This document shows positions 1 through 7,943 of a stretch of DNA of 12,883 bases, piece after piece. Source of the DNA: Auxenochlorella pyrenoidosa (Eukaryota > Chlorophyta > Trebouxiophyceae > Chlorellales > Chlorellaceae); contig KQ481938.1 in the NCBI GenBank assembly GCA_001430745.1, positions 1,238,871 through 1,251,753 of the forward strand. The letters run 5' to 3'. A program made the translations under genes and the position numbers. How positions within the stretch are numbered: position 1 is the stretch's first letter; each line of letters opens with the position of its first letter. The notes below the pieces were generated by a model. That model saw nothing but the letters and a program-made list of their open reading frames with translations. It was not told where the DNA came from and made no database searches.

Positions 1-443
1 CCCGACCAGCCCGCAACTCTCTCATCTCTGTCCCCCATCTTCACATGGCATCAACCTCGCCCTGTGGGCTCACATCAGGCTGGCCAGCAGGGAGGACAGG
101 GTCAGCAGCCTGGCGGCAACCTCCTCCGGATCGCGCATGTCATAGGTCCCCAGGACCTTGACGGCCACCTGGGTGTCGAAGCAGCTGGCCAGGTACACAC
201 GCCCTAAGTTGCCAACGCCCAGCGGCCGGATGATCTCGAGGTCGGAAAAGTCGACTGCATCAGGGGGGAGCCGAGAGGGTGAGGGTAGACAGGCAGTGTG
301 CGACTGGGTGCAGGGGTGCAGATCTTGACGGATTCCTTTCTACAGCTGCAACACCGTCACCCAGCACACTGGCACCTTGGTGCAGGCGAGCTGGCGGGGC
401 AAACAAGGACAGAGCCCACGGCCGCAGCACCACGCTTCACACG
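1..443 (-). repeat. Duplicated K-unit segment (copy of about 2953-3399)
   Basis: Positions 10-95 match 2962-3047 at all but two bases (67-68), and the match covers intron plus exon edge. Past the edge the exon (96-254) is clearly more diverged, while the intron at 255-442 again follows 3210-3398 closely, for example around 291-315 and 404-440. The offset is 2952-2956 bp, equal to one kinase unit. This is a recent tandem duplication, perhaps with conversion. Confidence 0.8.
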
Positions 444-3400
444 CTTCCACGCAAAAATGTCCACCAGGCCCGCCTCGTTCTTCCCACCAGGTGCGTCCAA
501 AAGGCTACAGGACGACTCTGTCAGCGAGCCAGAAGGGCTGCCGGCATGGTCGGTGCCAGGCAGCATGGACGGCGGACTGGGCGTCTGTGAGGCCGCAGGC
601 CGCTGAGAGAGAGCATCCATCTTCTGAATGGTGCGGTCATGCAGAGACCTGTGATGTGGTGTGGGTGGGCGGTGCGGAGCAGCGGATTGTTAAAAGTTTA
701 TTAAAAACTCACAAACATGAAACAAAGTAGGCAGGGGCAGGGGCGCGAGCTGCATGCATGCACATGCACCAGTACTGTGCAGCAGGTGCCTCTGCATCGG
801 CAGGAGGAAACCTAGCCGTGCGCGCCTGAGCTCTGCCGCGATGCGGTCAAAGCTGGGACGGTCCAGTGGCCGCTGCGCCCAGCAGCGCCGCAGCAGGGAC
901 ACGTACTCGTCCAGGACCTGCAGGGCAAAGCGGGTGTTCAGGAAGCGGCGGTCTGGCCTGGCACAATCCACCATTGATTGTCCCAACTGACCGCCCTCGT
1001 TGCAGTAAACCACCTTTCACCTGCTCCCTGCATCCACTTTGTTGCGACTGCCACCATCACCATGAGTCTAGGCACAAGCAAACACAGCCAGCCAGCCTGG
1101 CAGGTGAGCGCCTGGTGCAGCTGCAGCCCCAGCATGCCTGGAAGTGCTCGCTGTCGGCTCCGGGCAGACTCTCGCGGGGCGGGATCTCCAGCCGCCCGCC
1201 CTCCATCACCAGATCTACGACCTGCGTAATAAAGGCATGTGCGGCAGATTATGGACCAGGCTTGCAGGCATGCCTTATCTAAAGGAGGGGGTCATGCGCA
1301 CAGGAATGGGGAGCATTCACCCCGTTCTCCCCCTTGCCTCCCCGAGGTTGGACGAGCTCCAGGGGATCTCAAAGGTCAGGATCTGCAACGGGCAGCAGCC
1401 CAGGGAGTGAGTCTGAAAGATGCAAGCGGTGCTCTGTGCGAGGCGGCCTTTGACAATCGGGGCACTGAGTCAGTCTCAGACTGCAAATCAACGCCATGGG
1501 TGCCATGGATGCCGTGTCTTCCAGTTCTGAGTGCCTGCCCCTTGCCTCCCACAGCACGACTCCGAAGGAGAACACGTCAGCTGCCGGTCCATGCGGCTCG
1601 CCCTCCATGACTTCAGGGGCCAGCCACCTCTGCAGGCAGGGCGGGGTGAAGCGATACAGGCACGCGATCGGCCTGGGTGTGCTCCCCTCAGGAGCGGTTG
1701 GCAACCCAGGAGCCTATGCAGCACCGCTGCTGCGCCAGACACACTCCTACCCGCCGGCTCTACCCGCCGGCTCAGCAAACAGAAAGGGCGTCACGGCAGC
1801 AGTGCCAGGGTCAGCAGGCTTGGGGCCTGCCCCATCAACATGCAAGAAGTTGCCTGTGTGCTGCGCTGTGCATTAACCGCCCAGCGCTCACCGGGTTCAT
1901 GGCCCGACTGCCGGAGTCGGAGTCCTCGCTGCCCGCAACCCCACTCTCCATCAGGAAAGCCAGGCTTGGGTCCGCCACCGGCAGGCCACAAGGGGGTGGG
2001 GATGGGGTGGGGTGGGGCCAAAGTGCCGGCAGGGGCCACCAGACAGACAGCAGGGCACTGCCTGCTAGAAGCAGCTAGCAGCGTGCGCACAAGAGCAACG
2101 CAGGGTGGCTGCCTCCTCAACTGCCCGCTGCCCCACCTTGACGCGCCAGCTGTCCTCCACCAGCAGGTTGGTGGACTGCAGGGGGGGCACCGGGGGCAGC
2201 CCGTTGAGGGGGCTGGTGCTGGGGGGACAGCAGAGCAGGGAGGGCGCAAGGCAGTCACTGAACAGCAAGCACTTCACCTGAGGGACATGGAACCGCGATG
2301 CTTTCCTCCCCGCACCTTCAAATCACGATGGATGATGGGGTGCGGCCGGGTGTGCAGGTGAAGCATGCCCCCTGCTGCATCCAGGGCCTGCGGCAAAGGG
2401 CCGGTGCATGGCGAGCGGTGTGCCAGGCTGGCCAGAGTCCAAGAGGAGGACCAGGCATGCACGCGCTGCCCATGCCCACCATGGCCAGCCGGCGCGGCCA
2501 GGTCAGCTCGCGGGCCACGTCGGGGGAGCTCCTGGCCTCCCGCAGCACGTCCGTCAGGCTGCCACGCGAGCAAAACTCTGCAATGGGTGGGAAGGGTGGT
2601 GCACACGCGCACATCAGTCCGCGCTGTGATGATACAATGGGTCTCAGCCTCGCTGTGTTCCCCTGCCCGACATCCCTCCATGCTTGCGGGATCCGCTCCC
2701 CTCCCAACTCCCCCCCTCCCAATCCCCACACCCCCACCCCACCCCACCCCAACCCCAACCTGTGATGATGGCTGGTGGGGAGGTGATCACGCCGATGAAC
2801 TGCACCACATTGGGGTGCCTGCGCAGAAGGAGTGGCCACAGTGAGGGCGGGTGCAGCCCAGGCCAGCCCAGCAGCCTGCTTGTCAGAGAAAGTCGGGCCT
2901 GTGATTGCAAAAAACCTGTGATTGCAAGAGATGGTGCGTCACCCCCGCCCCACACAACCATCCCGCAACTCTCTCATCTCTGTCCCCCATCTTCACATGG
3001 CATCAACCTCGCCCTGTGATCTCACATCAGGCTGGCCAGCAGGGAGGTTAGGGTCAGCACCTTGGCTGCAACCTGCTCCTCCGACTCGTGCTCGCCACAG
3101 GGGATGCAGATCTTGGCAGCAACCAGGGTGTCGTAGTACCTGGCCAGGTAGACGCGCCCAAAGCTGCCCTCGCCCAGCGGCCGGATGAATGCGAGGTCGG
3201 AGAAGTCGACTGCATCAGGGGGCAGCCGAGATGGTACGGGTGGACGGGCAGTGTGCGACTGGGTGCAGGGGTGCAGCTCTTGACTGATGACTTGCTACGG
3301 CCGCAACACCGTCGCCCAGCACTCTGGCACCATGGCGCAGGAAAGCAAGGCGGGGCAAACAAGGACGGAGCCCAGGGCCGCAGCACCACGCTACTCACGC

Positions 3401-3663
3401 TTCCACGCAGAAACGTCCACCCCCACCAGGTCTGCCTCGTCCTCCCCCCGGGACGAGCCGGCAGTGGCACAGGACGACGCTCCCAGCGATCCAGAGGGGC
3501 TGCCAGCATGGTTGGTGCCAGGAAGCGTGGTCGGCAGATTGGGCGGCTGGGAGCCTGGCAACGTGGGGGCAGCCCACACTGTTGGCGGCGTTGCCGGAGG
3601 CTGTGCAGGCTGGGGCCCAGATGTGGCCAGCAGCCCATCCGCCCCTTTGACCATGGAATCCAT
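1..3663 (-). CDS. Truncated paralogue: tandem TKL kinase (K2-K3), partial and possibly decaying
   Basis: Exons homologous to the K1 kinase exons occur at 3663-3399, 3209-3026, 2818-2760, 2577-2480, 2387-2316, 2175-2137, 1978-1892, 1629-1546, 1382-1338, 1221-1138, 917-826, 648-443 and 254-74, then an intron runs off the left edge. I chose ATG 3663 because an in-frame TAG lies directly before it (3666-3664); the homologous exon otherwise continues up to 3779. The product would be a soluble protein with kinase K2, a linker and kinase K3, roughly 500 codons within the window. Damage: both kinases lack the helix-C Glu segment, K2 exon 1978-1892 lacks an AG acceptor (CG instead), and its DFG position reads DPS. 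Skipping that exon keeps frame. It may be an expressed pseudokinase or a young pseudogene, which only RNA can decide. No ectodomain exons are seen upstream. Confidence 0.6.
74..648 (-). other. K2-K3 linker exon and first exon of kinase K3
   Basis: Exon 648-443 starts SLHDRTIQKM, the counterpart of the last receptor exon (SLLDRTVQEM), but does not stop. It passes into SQTPSPPSMLPGTDHAGS, which matches the juxtamembrane exon, and ends DIFAWK. Exon 254-74 then encodes a third kinase N-lobe: DFSDLEIIRPLGVGNLG, VYLAS and VAVKVL, ending LLTLSSLLASLM. The Gly loop (219-202) keeps its three Gly but loses the usual Phe. The helix-C Glu segment is missing, as in K2. The rest of K3 should lie beyond position 1. 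The donor of the linker exon is GTGTGA. Confidence 0.75.
826..3209 (-). other. K2: TKL kinase domain lacking helix-C Glu and DFG
   Basis: K2 aligns exon for exon with K1. It keeps GEGSFGRVYLA, the VAAK lysine, HPNVVQFIGV, EFCSRGSLTDVL, HRDLK with STNLL, RWLAPEVMEG, DVFSFGVVLWE and LLRRCWAQRPLDRPSF. First exon 3209-3026 is 184 nt against 217 nt in K1; the missing 33 nt encode PILAALKKEAS with the helix-C glutamate. The activation-segment exon (1978-1892) begins VADPSLAFLMES, so DFG/DLN has become DPS with only Asp kept, and it is preceded by CCG instead of CAG. The exon after APE is also shorter (45 against 60 nt). Catalytic activity is doubtful; a scaffold or decoy role is possible but unproven. 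Confidence 0.8.
2694..2759 (-). repeat. G-run tract at the 5' end of a K2 intron
   Basis: The plus strand is almost pure C with scattered A and T. The transcribed-sense (minus) strand therefore carries many runs of three or more G, beginning at the GTTGGGG donor of the intron 2759-2578. This is a candidate RNA or DNA G-quadruplex beside a weak splice donor. The matching K1 intron (7481-7346) lacks the tract. Confidence 0.6.
2953..3399 (-). repeat. Duplicated K-unit segment (partner of 1-443)
   Basis: This is the second copy of the repeat described at 1-443. It contains the first K2 kinase exon, the 5' end of its downstream intron and all of the intron before it. Confidence 0.8.
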
Positions 3664-3779
3664 CTAACTGGGAGCAGCCGACTCCTCTTTGCCCATCCAG
3701 TCCGCCTCCAGCACAGCACGGCACTTGCGCTTGCGCCGCAACGCCACCAGAGTGACTGCCGCTGCCAGCACGACAGCCA
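3399..3779 (-). pseudogene. Transmembrane/juxtamembrane exon of the paralogue, interrupted by TAG
   Basis: This 381-nt exon matches 8913-8496 of the intact gene and has the same acceptor context (CAG|TGGCTG). It encodes AVVLAAAVTLVALRRKRKC, the second half of a transmembrane helix plus stop-transfer residues, then EADWMGKEESAAPS. There TAG (3666-3664) replaces the Glu codon of the intact gene. The frame continues for 88 residues to SAWK and the K2 kinase, with the GTNHAGSPSGSL motif retained. The upstream half of the helix and its cap exon are not recognisable to the right, so this part cannot make a receptor as read. The ATG immediately after the TAG may restart translation. Confidence 0.75.
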
Positions 3780-4244
3780 CTGCAGTTGCAGGGTGTACAG
3801 CAGGGTGTCAATGTTGCGCATACAGTCGGCACGCAATCACTGCCACTAAGCGCCACTGCCCTGAGCGCCATGCCGATAGGGACACATTTTGCATCCACGT
3901 ACAACACGTGGGTACCCTCCCCTAGGGCATCCAGGCCCTGGCCTCGCCAAGGAGCGCCGCTCAGGCGCCGCACTCCCGCCTGTTGAATCAGTACATCATA
4001 TACTATCTTTGAGCCAGAGGAGCGCCCTATCAGCAGCGTGCTGAAGCGTTGCCACAGCGACCAACACCCCCACGCGCTTGCAGGGCGTACCCGCGGCAGA
4101 TACTTGCTCTTCGAAACTCCAAGTTGTAGAAATGCGGCCCGCAGAACGAACGCGATCATGCGCCGGGCTGGCCAAAGGGCTGCCGCCAGCCCCCGCCCTG
4201 CACGTCGAGCGCATGCTACGTTTGGCCTTCTTCAGGGCAAAAGC
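3780..4244. other. Region upstream of the truncated kinase, no recognised gene
   Basis: In the intact gene this side of the transmembrane exon holds cap and LRR exons; here I find no LRR, Cys cap or LRRNT motif in any frame. A long minus-strand open frame (4159 to 3395) crosses the transmembrane exon in the wrong frame, and its right half (for example KIVYDVLIQQAGVRRLSG) resembles nothing I know. An AT-richer patch near 3990-4010 has a TATA-like minus-strand TATATGATG that could be part of a promoter for the left gene, but nothing else supports that. Confidence 0.3.
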
Positions 4245-4249
4245 TTACA
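4245..4249 (-). terminator. TGTAA polyadenylation-like signal
   Basis: The minus strand reads TGTAA here. UGUAA is the usual poly(A) signal of green algae. It lies about 275 nt downstream of the last stop (4523) of the broken gene, a reasonable 3'UTR length. Another TGTAA at 4974-4970 is part of the TAA interrupting that gene, and could instead serve the receptor gene ending at 5517. A five-base match is weak evidence alone. Confidence 0.35.
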
Positions 4250-4522
4250 TTTGTTCAGGCACAAACTTGGTAACGAGAAATAATAACACGCATGCAGGGG
4301 AGGATGGCATGAAGAAGTACATTGGGCGCCACAGAGCGCCTTCTGAGTGCTGGCGCTTTCTGCCCCTGCTTTCTGTCCATTGCACTTGCTGCAGTTGGCT
4401 CCCTTGCCATGGCTGCAGTGGCAATGGCGGCCACAGATCACACTTGCGAGCTTGCATGGGCAGTCAGGACTGCAGGGGACGCGGCAGCGGCAGTGCACAA
4501 TGCCGCCGCCCATGTGCGCCTT

Positions 4523-5400
4523 CTATGCTGCGGCGAGGCTGATCACTTGCAAGCCTTGCACCACGCTGTCTGCAAACTGCAGCTCAGCTGCCAGGTTGCT
4601 GGGTGCTTCCCGCAACCACTTCACTTGGAAGTTGCCCTCAATGACGCCAGAGTTGCAGCACAGCTTGTAGTTGCCGCCAGCGCCATACTGCTTGGGGCAT
4701 GCCCACCACTCGGCACGTGATGCTCTTGCAGCCTATGGGCAGTCCGCTTGCTGCGCCGCATGCTGGCGCAGTGAAGAGCCCGCCTGCCCCAGCTGGTAGC
4801 GCTTGGCCTTGCCCTTGCCGTCGCCTGCCTCCATCTTGTCCCAGTTCTCTGTCTGCCGAGCCAGGCACTGCTGCCGAGCTGCTGCGATGTGGGCTGGCAG
4901 CTGAAAGTCGGCATGCTGATGGGTGGTGCCTGCTGCCGCCCCCTCCTCCTCCTTCTCCTCCTCCTCATCTTACACATCCTCCTCCAGCGCCCCCTCCTGC
5001 TGCCAGGTGCAGCAGCATGCTGGGCTGCTCTGCGCTGGGCTGCTCTGCACTGGGGCGGGCTGCCATGTTGGGCTGAGCAGCCTCGGAATGGGGCCCCTCC
5101 TCGGGGCTGGCCGGCTGGACATCTGCGGCAGCAGCAGTGGCGCCATCTGCCTCGCTCCATCACGGCGCAGGTGGCCCTCAGGCCCGTACCGGCTGTAGCT
5201 AACTTGTACCGCAGCAATGAGTTCGACGTTGTGGGTCTCCGGCGTGGTGCCTGCGGATCCTTGCCTTGGTCTCAAACTTTCAGCGGAAGTAGCGATGGTG
5301 GATGATGCCTTCAAGATCGGCCCCCTCAGTTTGGGGCCATGAAAATTGGTGAAGCTGGACACCGGATTGATGAACTCAACATGTCAGCAAAGGGCTGGCG
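4523..5400 (-). pseudogene. Broken gene of unrecognised family
   Basis: On the minus strand the reading shifts among frames while looking protein-like. From right to left I see VEFINPVSSFTNFHGPKL, then in another frame GIIHHRYFR-TGA-KFETKARI, then back to HNVELIAAVQVSYSRYGPEG. An acidic tract (DEEEEKEEEG) follows, then ENWDKMEAGDGKGKAKRYQL, and last EWWACPKQYGAGGNYKLC with NFQVKWLREAPSNLAAEL up to TAG at 4525-4523. TAA (4972-4970) and TAG (4735-4733) interrupt the main frame, and the TGA probably replaces a Trp. I do not recognise the family. Shorter runs could be chance open frames in GC-rich DNA, so the pseudogene call rests on residue composition. It lies between the receptor gene and its truncated paralogue, on the same strand. 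Confidence 0.45.
4941..4969 (-). repeat. CTC/CTT triplet microsatellite
   Basis: The plus strand reads CCTCCTCCT with CTT interruptions. In the minus-strand frame of the broken gene it encodes a Glu/Lys tract just left of the interrupting TAA. It is a likely slippage site. Confidence 0.65.
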
Positions 5401-5516
5401 TGCATGGACATCGGTGAGCTGAAGGAGCGCGCCGGCGAGGCGTCTCAAAAGTAGCAATGGTGGATGGTCAGTGGGCCCCTCCCCGCCAGTGCAGCAACCC
5501 CTTCCACAAGGGGCTG

Positions 5517-7943
5517 CTAGCTGGCGACACGGGCTGCAGGCTGGGAGCCACCAGGCGGCAGGGACAGGACGCCCATCTCCTGCACGGTGCGGTCCAGCAG
5601 GGACCTGCAGCAGGCAGGGCAGGGGCTGCCCAGTGGGTAGTGAACGGGGGGATTGCATCCTGTCTGCCTCCAACCGAGGTTCTTTGCAACGGGTCAGCCC
5701 AGCTGCTCCCAACCTAAGTACAGTTGTAGCGCGCCTGAGCTCTGCCGCGATCTGGTCAAAACCGGGCCGGTCCAAAGGCATCTGCGCCCAGCAGCGTCGT
5801 AGCAGGGCAATGTACCCGTCCAGGCCCTGCATCGTGCGCAGCAAGGACACGTGCTGGGCTTCCGAGACTTGTGAACACTAGGCTGCGGCAACTGCAGCAC
5901 CGCCATAGCTGAACACTGCTGCACACTTTCAATGGTTACGTCGGCCACAGCCTGCCTGGAAGTGTGGTGTGTCGGCACCCGGCAGGCGCTCGCGGGGCGG
6001 GATCTCCAGCCGCCCGCCATTCAGCACAAGCCCCACCAGCTGCGCAAGAAAGGAACAGGTTGTTCGTCCTGTTGTTGTTATTGCTGTAAAGGCTGGTGAC
6101 ATTGGGTGGCAGGTAGAGGGACAGGCTGGCAAGCGCGCCCGATCCATCGGCAGGGTTCCTCCTTTCGCAATCTTGCCTGCCAAGGGTTGGAGGAGCCGGC
6201 GCTGTTCGGGCCCCAGGGGAACTCAAAGGTCAGGATCTGCAGCAGGCAGCAGCCCAGGGGGTGGAAGGGATGGTGACAGGGGTCCGGTTGTTGTTGGCTT
6301 GTGCAAACAGCTGGTTAAATCTGGGCAGTGCCAACATGTCTGCTGGGACGCCTGCTGCGTTCCAGCTTGCCTCCCACAGCACGACTCCAAAGGAGTAAAC
6401 GTCTGCAGCCGGGCCGGGCCGCTCGCCGTGCATGACCTCGGGGGCCAGCCACCTCTGCAGGCAGGGCAGGGTGAGGCGATACAGGCACGCGATCGGCCTG
6501 GGTGGGCTTGTCATCAGGCTGCAGCAGCACCGCCGCTGTGATCGCAACCAGGGCATGCAGGCTGGCTGTCTGTTGCGCAGACCCATGGGCCACCCTGCCG
6601 CACCCACCGGGTTCATGGCTGCCAGGCTGGAGGACTTGGAGCCCACGCTGGCGCTCTCCATCAGCCGGGACAGGTTCAGGTCCGTCACCTGCGGGCAGCA
6701 AGAGTGGGGTTTGCAGTGGAGAAGCATGAGGGTGGGGAGGAAGGAGGGAATCCGGATCCAAATCCAGGAAGGCCAGGGCTCCGGTGCAACTCAATCAGTG
6801 CTGCCGATTTGCGAACCCTGCAAATGGTGCAAGCCTGGTTGTCCGCTGCCCGCCCCCTCACCCCCCCACCCCCACCCCCACACACACGTCACACCTTGAC
6901 GCGCCAGCTGTCCTCCACCAGCAGGTTGGGGGACTGCAGGCGGGGCACCGGGGGGCATGAGCATGCTGGTACGGCGGTGGGAGCAGAGCAGGCAGGGCCC
7001 ATGGCTGTGACTGAACATCCAGCACACTACCTGAGCAGACAGGTAACTGTGATGCTGTTCTCCCGCACCTTCAGATCGCGGTGGATGATGGGGTGCGGGC
7101 GGGAGTGCAGGTACAGCACGCCCACAGCGGCATCCAGCGCCTGCGGCACGAGTCAGAGGCTGGGCAATGTGTGAGCTCAGGACAGCCAGAATTCGAGTTA
7201 AGCAGCAGGCAGGCAGGCGCTGCCGACCCAGGTGCTCGGTCCCTCACCATGGCGAGCCGACGCGGCCAGGTCAGCTCCCGGGCCACGTCGGGAGAGCTCC
7301 TGGCCTCCCGCAGCACGTCTGCCAGGCTGCCACGGGAGCAGAACTCTGCGGCGAGTGCCAAGGGTTGTGCCCAGATCACAGTCTCGGACACACACCGTTG
7401 GTGCAGGCAGGAGCAGCCCTGCTAGACCCGCTGTGCCCGACAACACCTCCACGCTGCCAGCTGTCTGGATCTTGTGCCGACCTGTGATGATGGCTGGCGG
7501 GAAGGTGGTCACGCCGATGAACTGCACCACATTGGGGTGCCTGCGCAGCAGGGGTGGCCACAGTGAGGGGGGTTGGCGCCATGGCCAGCCCAGGGCCCGT
7601 CGCCTGGCAGAGGGCTTCTGTCCTCAGTTTGCCCTCTGCCAGCCGCCATCCCGGCGCATCCATCTCAGCAACTCTCTGAGCTCTCCTCCCAGCTCAACAA
7701 GGCACCCGCCTCCCTGATCCGCCCACCTCAGGCTGGCCAGCAGGGAGGCCTCCTTCTTCAGGGCGGCCAGGATGGGGGAGGCCAGGGTCAGCAGGTTGGC
7801 TGCCGCCTGCTCCTCCAGCTCCTTTTCGTCGAAGGAGACCAGTATCTTGGCGGCCACCAGGGTCTCGTAGTAGCTGGCCAGGTAGACGCGCCCAAAGCTG
7901 CCCTCGCCCAGCGGCTGGATGATCTTGAGGTCGAAGAAGTTGA
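5517..7943 (-). other. K1: complete TKL (Raf-like) kinase domain
   Basis: Eleven exons encode a full kinase fold. Visible motifs are the Gly loop GEGSFGRVYLA (7908-7891 onward), the VAAK lysine (7848-7846), the helix-C glutamate in LKKEASLLASLRHPNVV (codon 7752-7750), HRDLK (7083-7069) with SPNLL after it, DLN in place of DFG (6682-6674), APE (6445-6437), the F-helix region DVYSFGVVLWE and the late TKL signature LLRRCWAQMPLDRPGF. The end reads IAAELRSLLDRT, typical of algal TKLs, and the protein stops 20 residues later at VAS-TAG. All core residues are present except Phe and Gly of DFG. A changed Gly (DFN) is, to my recollection, common in chlorophyte TKLs, so K1 is probably active. The SPNLLVEDSWRVK exon is only 39 nt. 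Confidence 0.9.

Noticed and set aside
1531..2361. Plus-strand open frame of 276 codons
   Set aside because: It is antisense to K2 kinase exons, with Arg/Gly/Pro/Ala-heavy composition and no domain.
3395..4159. Minus-strand open frame of 254 codons across the paralogue's transmembrane exon
   Set aside because: Its left half is out of frame with the helix and the kinase. The right half could be part of an unknown gene, but no motif or splice partner supports it.
4322..4720. Plus-strand open frame with a hydrophobic, signal-peptide-like start
   Set aside because: It overlaps the minus-strand broken gene, is Ala-rich as expected from GC composition, and has no domain or splice support.
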